DNA from: Bradysia coprophila
Taxonomy: Eukaryota > Arthropoda > Insecta > Diptera > Sciaridae
Reading direction: 5' to 3'
Length of the DNA stretch: 64,000 bases
Assembly (NCBI RefSeq): GCF_014529535.1
Contig: NW_023503409.1
Location: forward strand, 9,734,390-9,798,389
Position 1 is the stretch's first letter. Each line of letters starts with the position of its first letter. The notes beneath the pieces are model-generated. The model searched no databases, had not been told where the DNA came from, and saw only the letters and a list, made by a program, of their open reading frames with translations. Shown here piece after piece: positions 1 to 11,255 of this stretch. A program made the position numbers and the translations under genes.

Positions 1-363
1 TTTGCCGAGGTACATTTTCGTTTTATTCCTTTAAACAACCAACATCGAAACAAACGGGAAAATTTTACGCTCTGCGCGCTACATCATAAAATTCCCTGTT
101 GTTGGCAAAATACGTTTTTCGCTGTAACCTTCGTTAAAATACAATATCTTAGCCACTATCACAGTTTAAGTCATAAATTAGTCACTAATTCTTAGCTCTA
201 CAAAATAATTCAATTATTTTTTATGATCGCAACGAGTCACTCTTGTCTCCACTCGCTATTTATAACAAAAAAAAAATTATGAAATCTTTATACACAAACA
301 CAAGAACCAGCATCTCCTCGCTGCCAGACACTTTAACCATAGCAAAACAATTAATATCTAAAA
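1..363. other. 3' flank of transporter gene, no gene seen
   Basis: AT-rich sequence downstream of the minus-strand transporter stop codon. A minus-strand AATAAA (plus-strand TTTATT at about 22-27) could be its polyadenylation signal, which would give a 3' UTR of about 340 bases. I see no other gene here. Confidence 0.4.
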
Positions 364-1680
364 TTAATCCGATTCATCTTTGGCCGACCGAGTCATCATC
401 CATTTTCGCAATCCCGTTAAAAACACTCCGGATACCACAATTGCAGCACCGATTCCACTAAATAATTTTTTTTGTGTTCAAAGTTACTGCTAAAAAACGA
501 TGCATTCAAAACACTCACCTCAACGTATCTGGAACGACCGACAAGAATATGTACTGGAACAGGAAAGCGAATATCACATCACAGGAGCGTATTAGTGCGA
601 CCGGTCCAGCATCCTCATTTTTCAATGCCAAATTTATGCAGGCCTGCAGAAGACACATTTTTTTAGAAACTTTCAAGTTGAACGACCAACGACCAGTGAC
701 CATACAATCGAAAAGAAAGCACTCAACAGGCCACCAACGAGAACGTAGTCTTCCCATCGTTTAGGTACGATACTTGATATGTCTTCAAACGCAAGGAACA
801 GTGGAAATGAGATTAGAAAGCCACAGCCGCCAAGGAACAATGTCATGAGCAGATAATGCGTTTCCTTAATTTTCCTCGTGACAGCAAATTTGGTGGATAG
901 ACAGAGCATAGCACCAACGGCGAGAGCGCTTCCAATCTGTTGAATACATGTTCTAAATGTCTGCGTTCATTTGGTTAGAAATTGACTTGCGAGCTTACCA
1001 AAGTATTGTGATCGAAACTGGATGATCCAGTAATGAATGGCGGTTTTGTGATCAGTCCGACACCGCACAAAGTCAGAATGGCTGTGAAAACGAAGAAAAT
1101 GCCGCACGGTTCTCCGACGAGAAAATGAGCGATGAAATTAGTCACAACAGGACTGCTGAAAACTATCACCGTCATGTCTCCCATCGTCATGTATCGAAGA
1201 CTGAAACTGCGCAAAATAACCGACAATCCTTGCAGTGTTCCTTGGAGCTGAATAATTTGGATGAATCACAGTGAAATCCTACCAGACGCAGCGCGGCTTC
1301 ACACTCACCACTAGAAATGTTAATGCTGTTTTGTTGCTAGAAATGCTCAGCGGCCATATTTCCTTAAAGAGGCTGCATCGTTCGTGCGCCTTTGGTCCTT
1401 TTTCATGCCACAGAATTCCGATGAGACACGGCACTATCACTCCTAAATTGAACAGAACCGAACATCCGAACGCTTTGAAGCCATGACTGCCCAAAATTTT
1501 CACAATGAGAAATGAAACGGAAAAGAAGAAACTGGCTGCCAGTGCCATCAGCATTCCGCCGAACTTTTTGAAAAACGTATCCTTTTGCAGTTTATGGTCA
1601 TCGTTGCCCGTTTCGGCGTCCTTCCAATTTTTACCCTTCTGCACAGACGCTACATCAGATTTGTTGTCGATTGAAGCCAT
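364..1680 (-). CDS. SLC35G1-type EamA/drug-metabolite transporter (5 exons)
   Basis: Multi-pass membrane carrier of the EamA/DMT superfamily, closest to SLC35G1; substrate unknown. Minus-strand exons: 1309-1680, 999-1247, 706-936, 519-643 and 364-457. All junctions are GT-AG and the phases agree, giving 356 residues (SLC35G1 proteins are about 365). The start is the ATG at 1680, reading MASIDNKSD. Family signatures are present: TLQGLSVILRSFSLRYM then GDMTVIVFSSPVVTNF in exon 2, and NEDAGPVALIRSCDVIFAF in exon 4, matching the second EamA repeat. Many hydrophobic segments fit about ten helices. The acidic/basic N-terminus (about 45 residues) and the short polar C-terminus (RSAKDESD) are probably cytosolic. 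The assignment rests on motifs and exon phase. No disabling change was seen. Confidence 0.9.
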
Positions 1681-2585
1681 TGTCACGAACGCGTTTCAGT
1701 TGGATCTTAATTCACGTGTGCCTCTTGCAATTTGACGAATAGAAAATATTTATGTTTTATGTACAAGCACAGTCTGTCTGGAATATGCAGTGTGCATGAC
1801 ATAAGTAATTGAATTCCCCGATAACAATTAGTCTTTCGAACAAGCAAACAAAAAGTTTTAATTTCTCACGAATCTACTTGCCTGAATCTAGTTGAATTTG
1901 CTGTGCATTGCTATGAGTAATGGATCAGTTGACTATTCGAGTACAGCTGTGCACCTAATGTGAGACAATCAACATATTAGTAAACGATTTTTATTCCGTA
2001 TTCCAAATTGGAAACTAATGTCAATATTTACTGAGAAATTATCATGTTTGTTTGTTTACAATGCTAATTTATCTATTATGTCAAAATTGCTCATGTGATT
2101 TCCCATTCCCATTCAATAACTACATGCTGATCATCGAAAAACATGAGAGACTCGTGAATGTGCTGAATAATTTAATATCTCTGTTTACTCATAACCATAG
2201 GAAAAACAAAAACCGTTTTTTACTGTCAAAATAAATGACACGAAAATTTTGTTTTTCAACCATCTCAAAGGGAATTCTAATAATTCATGATGGGTCACGA
2301 GGAAAGCTCGTCTCGTGAAAGTCTCTTGCTCATACAGTCAGACAGTCAGTAAAGTTTAACACAAATGGATTTCCAGATGGAAGTTTGCATGATAGCACAG
2401 GTGAAGTGATCAAATCACTTCTGGTTAATTAACCTGTCCACAGGAGAGTAAAATAAACCAGGCTTCATTTGACTAGGGACCTGAATTATCTAAATGCTTC
2501 ATATTTTGCGAATAAAATTAATTCAATTTATGTCATTGTTCATTTGAGTTCATATTAGGCCACTTATTTGACTTTTCAAAAATGA
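1681..2585. other. 5' flank of transporter, no gene seen
   Basis: AT-rich and without a convincing coding frame. It presumably holds the promoter and 5' UTR of the minus-strand transporter. A short palindromic stretch near 2386-2450 (GTGAAGTGAT/ATCACTTC, then TTAATTAACCTGT) resembles element ends but was not resolved. Confidence 0.4.
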
Positions 2586-2990
2586 ATCCTGCCTGGTCAC
2601 AGACGGCAAGCATATTCAAAGTTTTACTATAGAATCAAAGCACCTAGCAGGGTAATAGAGGTTTTTACACGTCAAATAGAGTAGTTTTTTGATACCAATA
2701 ATACTATTAGCAGCCCTGATGGTAATTTTGCAATGACATTATGAAAAAAGGTATGGAAATATTCGCATGCTTCGATTAAAGTACTACTCTATTTTTTTCT
2801 ATTACCCTGCTAGGTGCTTTGATAGAATCTATTACTTCATTTGATCGAAGATTTTCATAGATTGATTTCAGAACTATTTTACTTCATTTGTTTTGAACAT
2901 GCTTTTTGCTATAATAAGACCTCATTAGTCAGACCTTGTAGTTTATTCTGTCGTTGTCGATAACAGATGACAGTCGTCTGTAACAGATTA
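2586..2990. mobile_element. TTAA-type small inverted-repeat element (family D), copy 1, interrupted
   Basis: Non-coding repeat similar along its length to 35009-35214. The left end has CACAGACGGCAAGCAT; the right end has GTCTGTAACAGATTAA. It is split by the family B element at 2636-2821. Shared internal blocks include TTACTTCATTTGATCGAAG and TTGTCGATAACAGATG. The left end is more worn than in the 35-kb copy. Confidence 0.7.
2636..2821. mobile_element. Small inverted-repeat element, family B, with 7-base target duplication
   Basis: 186-base element with near-perfect terminal inverted repeats of about 23 bases, starting CAAAGCACCTAGCAGGGTAA. It is flanked by ATAGAAT at 2629-2635 and 2822-2828. 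The related family D copy at 35 kb lacks this insert, which acts as an empty-site control. There is no coding capacity. Confidence 0.85.
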
Positions 2991-3176
2991 ATTCGATTGT
3001 GATATCATATTTTATCTAAGTCATCACGGCATATCAAGATAGTCATGCAAGAAAGCAGTTAGAAAGAATCTGTTTTTTCATAGGTTGTCAGCAACAACTC
3101 AAATGGCTCTGGTTAATGTTCTAAATTTGTAAAATTTATATTAGACCGGAAACACACTAGCAATTTTGTGTTGATG

Positions 3177-3318
3177 CAACGCACTTCAAGCATGAGTGGT
3201 ACTCTATATATATAGAGTACTGAAACTGGACATCAATGTATCATTGTGTCATACAAACGTAAAATAGAGTACTTTCTGCAGCTGACCACTTTGATCACTC
3301 ATGCTTGAAACACCTTGG
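3177..3318. mobile_element. Small inverted-repeat element, family A, copy A1
   Basis: It begins CAACGCACTTCAAGCATGAG and ends CTCATGCTTGAA followed by worn sequence. The subterminal stretch has AGAGTACTGAAACTGGAC. It is one of seven family A copies in the window. Non-coding; the right terminus is degraded. Confidence 0.75.
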
Positions 3319-4118
3319 AACAAATAATAGGTTCGTACATAAAAAACTAAATTTATAAGAAGAGTTCTGACTACTGCGTCAAGTATGCATATGCACCTTA
3401 TTTCCAATCTGTTCTGGTGCCTGTTTTACGCCGGGACACGTTCCACAAGTGGATAAAACATACCATGGTAAAAAAAACTAATGAGGAAAACGATTTCGTA
3501 TCAATCTATCGAAAATATTTAATATTATCAAAAATGTGATAGACTTCTGTAAACGGTCGTCTACGACTTGGTGTTCCTCTTATTCGTATTTTCATTTTTT
3601 TTATTACCATTACTTGTGTAATTAGCTTCTTGTTCTTAATTGTCCAATAAAACCAAGTACTTTATGTAGCTGTAACATACTAATAACGCCTTTTGATACA
3701 AAGCTGTGCTTTAGGTTGCAACAGGGTTGCATATATTTTTATAGACTTTACATTCTCTGCTCAGCTGTAATGATTAGATGACAGGGTGTGTGAAGAGATT
3801 GCATAATGGATGCTAGAGAGAATATTCTCCAAAATGTTGTTATGTATCGAAACTCTCTTCATCTCTATTTTCGCATTTAAATATATAATGTAAAATCGCA
3901 AGAACGATGAAATAAGATTCTCATCAGAAAAACACTCACAAACTTCCCAAATTAGTACTTATTGGCGATCATCGTTCAGTTGAAAATTTGAACATTTTTT
4001 TCTCTCGACTTTTAAGATGATGTTTTTAATTAATTAGTGAACTGATTTGGCTACTTTTAATTAGATTGGGAAGCTAATACTTGAAACTTTCAATTAGGCG
4101 GATAATTTTGACCAGGTC
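3319..4118. other. Gene-free stretch
   Basis: AT-rich DNA without a supported gene, RNA or repeat on either strand. Confidence 0.4.
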
Positions 4119-4273
4119 CAACGCACTTCAAGCAAAAGTGGTACTTTAAATAGGGTACTGACAGTGCTCCATACAAAATTGTACACTGTAAAAAGAGTGG
4201 GGATAAAATTTCATACAAAATAGTACTCTATTTGGCAGGTGTCAATCGAAGCACTTTTGCTTGAAGTGCGTTG
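4119..4273. mobile_element. Small inverted-repeat element, family A, copy A2
   Basis: 155 bases from CAACGCACTTCAAGCAAAAG to its complement GCTTGAAGTGCGTTG. It has a perfect 7-base target duplication, CCAGGTC, at 4112-4118 and 4274-4280. This is the best-preserved family A copy and defines the ends. Non-coding. Confidence 0.9.
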
Positions 4274-4803
4274 CCAGGTCGCAAAATTAGCTGAACTACA
4301 CTCTGTTTTGTTGGCACACACACTTTCATGGCACATTTATTGTCATTTTATTATGTTTTTTTGATGCTATCCCAAAATTATCCGTCCACATTGAAGACAA
4401 TCCAGTCCGCTCCACATCAACTATAAATTCAAGGCAAATCAGTGATGCAATATGCGAAAATTTTTAATTTATTTCCAAACACTCGACCAATTTGATGTTT
4501 TTTGTCATGTACCGATGGAACGTATGAAATTTTTTGTAGTACTGGCTAACTCGTATAAATTGTGTTACCAGAAACACGTATACTAAATATTGTTATACAT
4601 TTATGCTAAAAACTTGTTTTATGTGTAAACAATACAAATGCTGTAATTGTCATTCAGTCGTTCATTGAGATTAAGCGATATCCTTAATTAAGTTCAAATT
4701 TCCTTCAATTAAGTGAAAAAGTGAGATGTAATATTCTTCAACTAAGTGAAAACAGAAAACTGAGATTCAATTAACAGATAAATGCTGAGACCACACCGAA
4801 AGT
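4274..4803. other. Gene-free stretch before the broken relic
   Basis: AT-rich. Around 4680-4770 there are loose repeats of TTCAATTAAGTGAAAA type. No gene seen. Confidence 0.4.
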
Positions 4804-5860
4804 ATGCCGTATCGACCGAAAAAAACTAAAAAGAGTGCAGCGCAGATGGCAGCCTTCCGACGTAATGCCCTAAACCGATGGAATCCCACTTCCCACATCC
4901 TCATCTACATCTACATCGGATTCATAACATGACGTGTCTCCATGTTCTGATTTGAGCTGTGATGGTGTGATGGTGATGGTGGAGCAGAAATTGCGGTGTC
5001 ATCATTGGATTTGCGAGATGAGGGACCCGCCTCATCTCGTCCTAATTTGAACGATGACGGTGATGACACCGCAATGGAAAGTGCACCTGATCTGCGAGAT
5101 GAGGGACATGGAGACCCTCGCGATTCGAGTGATGACGGGACGAGGATGTTCAGCAGTGGTGCGAACTGGCTGAAGAAGAAGATGATACAGCGTCATTCTA
5201 CATTGGGGAATACGATAACAATTTTTACTACGATTCGTTCAACGAATCAGACGATGAGGACTTTCTCTCAGCGCAGTACATCCCCCATGGATTGGTGTTT
5301 GGACGCAAAAATACTCGGTTGTGGGAAGCCGTTGACAACCAAGTGCAATTTGTACGATACAATGGTGATGCTAAGGATGTGACACAGATAGTCGTTGTAC
5401 CGTACAAAAGGGATGGAATCCACACGATATCGACGGTTGGCTTCACCACAAACATTAACATCGTGAACTATGCTAACCGGAGCAGCTATAATGCCAATTA
5501 TGGCATAAATAAACCGAAATTCATTGGACAAACGCCAGGATGCCGTTGCGTGCGGGATTGTAAGGTTGCTGGACATAAAATGATCTGCAACAGTGCCTAT
5601 CCGACATTTATATATTGTCGTGGCAGACCAACGGCTGACAAATTGAAAGGACTGGTACGACGAGTGATGGAAGCTACTTACACAGCGAATGCACCCGATT
5701 GCACCGGCGCATTGATTCCCCATCACGCATCACGCTGGCAGGCGTCTTCAGATTTATGACTCAAAGAGAGGTGATTTACGTAAAGAATTATGCAGATAAG
5801 AAGGGATTCAAAATTGTCGGAGCATCGGGACCGTTTGGACCGAACGTGTTTAAGAAATAA
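4804..5860 (+). pseudogene. Broken coding relic of unknown origin
   Basis: A stretch with clear coding character that cannot be read through in one frame. It starts MPYRPKKTKKSAAQMAAFRR (basic), continues into an acidic DE-rich part and a cysteine-bearing part (GCRCVRDC), and ends GASGPFGPNVFKK and a stop. A cAATAAA-like signal follows near 5974. It looks broken in about two or three places; alternatively some of these could be unrecognised introns. I do not recognise the protein. It could be an orphan host gene or the gene of an old mobile or virus-like element. No inverted or direct terminal repeats were seen around it. Confidence 0.45.
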
Positions 5861-6651
5861 GACAAACGAAACATGTTGATGTCGGTTTTTTGCTACCTTT
5901 TTTGATGTAACACAAATTTTGAAAAGATCGATTTTTTACCGGCTGTGCCATTATTGAGAGCAGCCTTTTTGGTCGCAATAAAAGAATCAAATTTTTTTGA
6001 TTGAAAATTACGGAGTTTCACATTTCCACATCCACTACGATCAGTGGTTGGACTAAGCCTAATCCGTCCTTTACTTCTATACGTCTCTTCAGTGAAGAGT
6101 TTTACCTTATCTTCATTCCACAGCTGAAATGCCTATCAAAACAGAGCCGTTATAAGAATTTCCTCTTCGCATCATCCCATCTGTATGGTACTAACCATTT
6201 GAAAGCACCGACAACATTATAAGATGAGAATAGGTGAAAAAAGAAGAAAAAAATTCATTTCAGTTTAATGCGCATTGGAATCGACGCATATGACAAGCAG
6301 TGTCGCTCCTGAGTTTTTCCTGTATGATTGTCAACATTCCAACATTTTACATCGAACAAATTGTGTCGCATTTTATTGTAACAAAAAAAAGGTTTCCGTT
6401 CAATATCTCTGAAATGAACCAAATATTTAAGTTTTGTTGTACGAACATGTAGTGATAGTGTCGATTGATGTCAAAAGTTACAATTTTCATACCCTATCGA
6501 TTACCCAACCTAACGTAAAACAATGTTTATGTGATTTTCGTGTCGGAAAAGAGCAGTAAGAAAAAAACAAAATGCAAGGAAAGGTACAACGTTTCTTGCA
6601 GGACTGATGGCAAACGTAATTACAATAAATTAATTTTTTCTTTATCCAAAG
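5861..6651. other. Flank and likely promoter region of the Cys-rich peptide gene
   Basis: No coding frame with good composition. The immediate 5' side of the peptide start is AT-rich (TTAATTTTTTCTTTATCC). I could not pick a clear TATA box. Confidence 0.35.
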
Positions 6652-7034
6652 ATGTATTGCCTGGTATCGGTAGTAATAATGTTATGTGCAGTGGCCTGCG
6701 ACTCAGCAATTGTAAAGAGAAGTTATTCGGATCAAAGCGTTCGGGGATACTTAACTGAGGTATTGAACTTATGCAACTAACATTCGTGTGTCATCTTTCT
6801 ACACAATTGAATTTTTTAGAGAACTTGTTGGTGGAACGAGGTTTGCAAAGAGGAATTTCAACAACTATTTCGTTGTAAATGTCCGCAATGGTCGTATTGC
6901 AGGTTTGTTGTTGCAGTTCCCATTCAACTTTGGTTGGAAAATGAAAAGAAAATATATTTGTTTTCAGAGCACCTGGACGATACTACAATGCATATTGTTC
7001 GATGACCAATACTGGGTATATTTGGACCCAATAG
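6652..7034 (+). CDS. Secreted six-cysteine peptide precursor (3 exons, 85 aa)
   Basis: Exons 6652-6759, 6820-6902 and 6968-7034, separated by 60- and 65-base GT-AG introns; phases agree. The precursor starts MYCLVSVVIMLCAVACDSA, a good signal peptide, followed by a dibasic KR at residues 22-23 and a propeptide-like stretch. The C-terminal region has TCWWNEVCKEEFQQL, FRCKCPQWSYC and RYYNAYC, ending TGYIWTQ. That gives six cysteines after the signal region, enough for three disulfides. This suggests a small disulfide-rich secreted peptide, possibly processed at KR. The spacing is well formed and not low-complexity, so it looks like a constrained protein, but I cannot name its family. The first donor (GAG|GTATTG) is weak; the phase and the Cys pattern support it. 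Confidence 0.8.
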
Positions 7035-7142
7035 TAGATAATTATCGATAAGTTAATATCGGTCAGTCACGAATTACTATAAAATATTAAAATTCCAATC
7101 ACGCAATGTTATATATCGTAATATTATAACTTAAAAAAGTAA

Positions 7143-7148
7143 AATAAA
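7143..7148 (+). terminator. Polyadenylation signal of Cys-rich peptide gene
   Basis: AATAAA about 110 bases after the stop codon, in an AT-rich 3' flank. Confidence 0.5.
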
Positions 7149-7479
7149 ACTTAAATCAGAACGTTGACGACAGCATTTTATATTTGATCAGTCAAAAAAG
7201 TTTTTTGAAGAAAACCTTAAAGGAGGTTCACAAGTGACGCAAATAAATTTTTGTATTTTCTTTCACAAATTTTTTGGGTCAATATTTGTTGATAAAACTT
7301 TTGCGTACGGCGTTACCCTCAGCGATATCAGTTATTTTGTAAGTAGGATATAGGACTTGCGTCACATTTACCCGTTAAGGGTTTTTTTGACTGATACCAC
7401 CACTTTTGTAAGTGTGTCATTTCGACAACATCAAAAAACCTTATTGAAATTTAAAAATTCTAGAGAAATCAGTCTGAAT

Positions 7480-8070
7480 CCCAAAATCTGGAAACCAATC
7501 TTGGAACACCTCACTTATATCGAAAATAACCCAAATCCATTGAAAAATCCGGTGGAAGTAAGGAAATGCCAGAGGATTCATCTGTCATCCCAAAATTTAG
7601 GAACCAAACTTGGAACGCCTTCTCATGTCGAAAATAACTCAAATCCATCAAAAAATCCGATGGAAGTTAGGAAGTGCCAGAGGAATCATCTGTCATCCCA
7701 AAATTTAGGAACCACCCTTGCAACGCCTTCCCCATGTCGAAAATAACTCAAATCCATCAAAAAATCTGATGGAAGTTAGGAAGTGCCAGAGGAATCATCT
7801 GTCATCCCAAAATTTAGGAACCAACCTTGCAATGCCTTCCTCATGTCGAAAATAACTCAAATCCATCAAAAAATCCGATGGAAGTTAGGAAGTGCCAGAG
7901 GAATCATCTGTCATCCCAAAATTTAGGAACCAACCGTGTAACACCTCACTTGTATCGAAAATAACCCAAATCCATCAAAAAATCCGATAGAAGTTAGGTA
8001 GTGCTAGAGGAATCAACTGTCATCCCAAAATTTAAGGCACAACATTGGAACATGTCACCATGACGAAAAA
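7480..8070. repeat. 109-base minisatellite, about 5.4 copies
   Basis: Tandem units marked by CGAAAATAAC at 7521, 7629, 7738, 7847 and 7956, so spacing is 108-109 bases. Inner units are nearly identical (ATCATCTGTCATCCCAAAAT in each); the outer units are more diverged. The frame that opens through part of it is a by-product of the repeat. Confidence 0.9.
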
Positions 8071-11000
8071 TTCAACAAAAAATTGACCCAGAAAGATCGT
8101 GAAACATTCTTCATATGAGAATTGAAAGTATTTAGTCGACTTCGTCTCGAACCATTTACCATTCCTCGAACATAAAACACCCTTTACAGTTCTTGTAGTA
8201 TAAATAACTATTAACGCCCTATCCTATTGGAGGCCATTGGAGCCAAGGGGGAGAAATCAAAACGTTGCTGTAAATATGCTTCGCCGTCCCCCAATTTTTT
8301 TTTTGTATGGATCATGTGATTTATCTAAAAGATTTTCTGCCAATTCGGTTAAAATTCGTAAATCAAAGGAATTAACAGACCCAATAATAACTGATGATGA
8401 CGATGATGATGAGCTTAACGAATGTGGAAGATTACATGGTCATAATTGGTCTAAATATTATGTTTTTTAAAGCAATAATTAACTCAGGTATCATTACATG
8501 TGTGATGGTTGTTTTTTGACTGGCATGAGGTTTTACTCATGGAATCGATTCAAACAATAGATTTCAATGAAATTGCTTCAGCTGTGACAGCACCTATTTT
8601 TTAAAAACGCGTTTCTAAATTTTCTAAGAGTTTCCAAAAGTTTCTGAAAATATTTCTAAAATTACTGAAGTTATTGATATTACTGAAGTGATGTATCAGA
8701 TATTGGAACTTGAGCTGAAGAGGGCGTTCCTTTTCAATGAAAAAGCAAAGATCACGAGCTGTCATCTTATTTTTCCAAAAATACTTCTTACGTATCGTGA
8801 TCTTTGCTAAAAGTGTTTCCAGCAATCTAGCATACACCTAAAGTGCTAATACTAAGTGTATTATCGGTGTTAATTCAAAAACGTTCGACCATCCCAAATT
8901 TTACCATTGAATTAAAGCTCCAAGCTTTGATTCTTGGAGAAATAAACGTTTGCAATATGTTTTCCATTTAGATGGAGCATTTTGTATGACAAGTGAGTGA
9001 GATAAGTCATAATATACAACAATTTGAAGCTTTCAGAAACTGAGCTAAAAAGCTTTTCCTCGTATTATGCTTGTGTCTGCGCACAAACAAAAGTTCATTT
9101 TGAGTTTGAGCGTGAAGCTTAAATTACCTGTTCGAAACTGATTGTCCAGTCCACTGACAGATGTTGCTATTTTTCTGAATAAATATTTGATTCGATTTTC
9201 AAGTGATTTTCCTTTAAGGTACAGGAATATGGTACATTTACAGGCAGAGTTGATATTTTTCAAAAAATTCTTGATTTCGTTAGTTGAAATCATAGTTTTG
9301 TACCTTCGGAATATTGAATGTTCAGTGCTATGTTGAAATACATTCGACGCAGCCAATGAGAGACTTTCTATTGCAGAAATCAACATGGAAAACACTGAAA
9401 GCTTACGTAGTCTGAGTATACATGGTGCAACCACTGAAAGTAAAGTAAACAACTGTTATGTGAAGTATCGACTTTTAGTTTGTTTTTCACTTCGGTCAAA
9501 AGAGATGAGTTTTATGGAGAAAAAAAGAAATTAAAATTAGAACTAATTTTAAAATGATCAGCTGTCGTGTACTGAAAATAGTTCATCGGCATTACTCATC
9601 TCCTATTTTTATCAAAATTTTTGACGCCATCTTGTTTTGTGATGCTACTACATCACATCTGTAGAAAATTATGTCATGTTGAAAAATGAAGATTTTTCTG
9701 ATTTATGATAGAAGTCAAAAATATTGTGGGGATTTTTCAACGGGGTACATGAGGAAAGAATTTTGTGATGAATGCAAACTGACAAAAATGCAAAAAATTT
9801 CTTGCGCAAATTACACATCACGGATCTATGTAGCATCATCCAATGTATGCTGGTTTATAGCCTGCTCCATGCGAAAGTTGTTTATCACAAAGGAATTCAA
9901 GAAAAATGCACTGAAAATTCTTCATGTGATGGATCATTTTCCCAGATGGCAAACTGCCATGTAATGGTCAACTTTCGAATGAGGGAGGTAATAAATTATA
10001 TTTTGTTTCTTCAATTTGATTATTTATCCTAAAAATCAATGAGTGAATCCAAAAATAGGTCAAAATATTTTGAATTTATTTTTCCAAAGGTTTTTATTGC
10101 ATCCTCTATAAAAATAACTTTCAAATGAGCTTCCAAACAAGGAAAGTTTGCAGAACATTTTAAGAAGGCGATTTTTCATTTCAAACATTCTAGAAAACTC
10201 GACAACGGCATCGCCACTCGACATTCCACCCATTTTATTAATTTCTTTCGATTTTTGCATTTCGAATAGGGCAAACAAGAGAATCCGTGCAGAATGAAAG
10301 TTTTAGAAAAGGATCTGAAGATACTTTTTAGCAGGCGACATTATGAAGTTACCTATACGAAAATTCATCATTTTTCAGGAAATCCTTTGGAACAAGCAGA
10401 AGTCAGAAACCAAATTTTTGTTTTTGAACGAAATTTTTTAATTTAATATTTAGGTTTTTCTTTTAAAAAAATCTTTGTTCATCGTGGAAAAGTTCAGAGA
10501 TTGTAATTCAAAATAATGTTGAAATGACTACACCCTTCTGAAGATCATTTGATGATCAAACTTTTATAAGTTTTCAGTCAGCTGTAGAATTAGGGCTTGC
10601 AAATTTTATCTTTTAAACAAATACTGGCATCGCTTTTGACTTAATTTCCTTCCGCACGATTTGGTTATATTTTTTACATGCGCCATCAAGTGGAAATAAC
10701 AAAAGAATTTCCATTGATTGTTTTGTTATTTCCAATGGAAATTGTTTTGTATTAAAATTATGGCAGATTAGCCAGAAGCTCATCTTGTTTATCTTTATCG
10801 AAGTTGTTGTTAACAAGTTTTACTACACTTTTGCAGTATTCATAGTATTCGACGTGTAGACAATAAGTCTGAGCTGAATCAATACGTCTGAGTTAATATT
10901 ACGGCTATAAAGCCGTACATGGCCATGGGATAAAAAATGAGAAAGATTTTTTTTTTTGGAAATTTTTTCTTTTTAATAAAAAATGCAATTCAACATAAAA

Positions 11001-11255
11001 AAGTCTTATAAACTCTGTAACACACCTTAAATAATTTAAACAAACAAAAAATTATTAAAGATTCCTTAAACAATAGACTATTTCCATAAAAGGTAGATCC
11101 AATTGAAAATAACATTTATAATCGTTTTTCACAGCTTAAAAATAATATAAAGTCATTTGGTATGAGCATTTCTCCTTAAAGAACATGAACGCGTTTGCCA
11201 TTGGAAACATCGTAATCAATTTTTATATAAATCTTAATCGTATCAAATCAGCCGT
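8071..11255. other. Gene-free stretch
   Basis: AT-rich, with only short low-quality frames on both strands. A 78-codon plus frame at 8237-8470 has an Asp run (DDDDDD) but no context that supports a gene. No RNA gene seen. Confidence 0.4.

Noticed and set aside
7357-7746. 129-codon plus frame
   Set aside because: It runs through the 109-base minisatellite; the repeated NNPNPLKNPVEVRKCQR words come from the repeat unit.
8237-8470. 78-codon plus frame with an Asp run
   Set aside because: No exon neighbours, no signal or domain; the Asp run comes from a GAT microsatellite.
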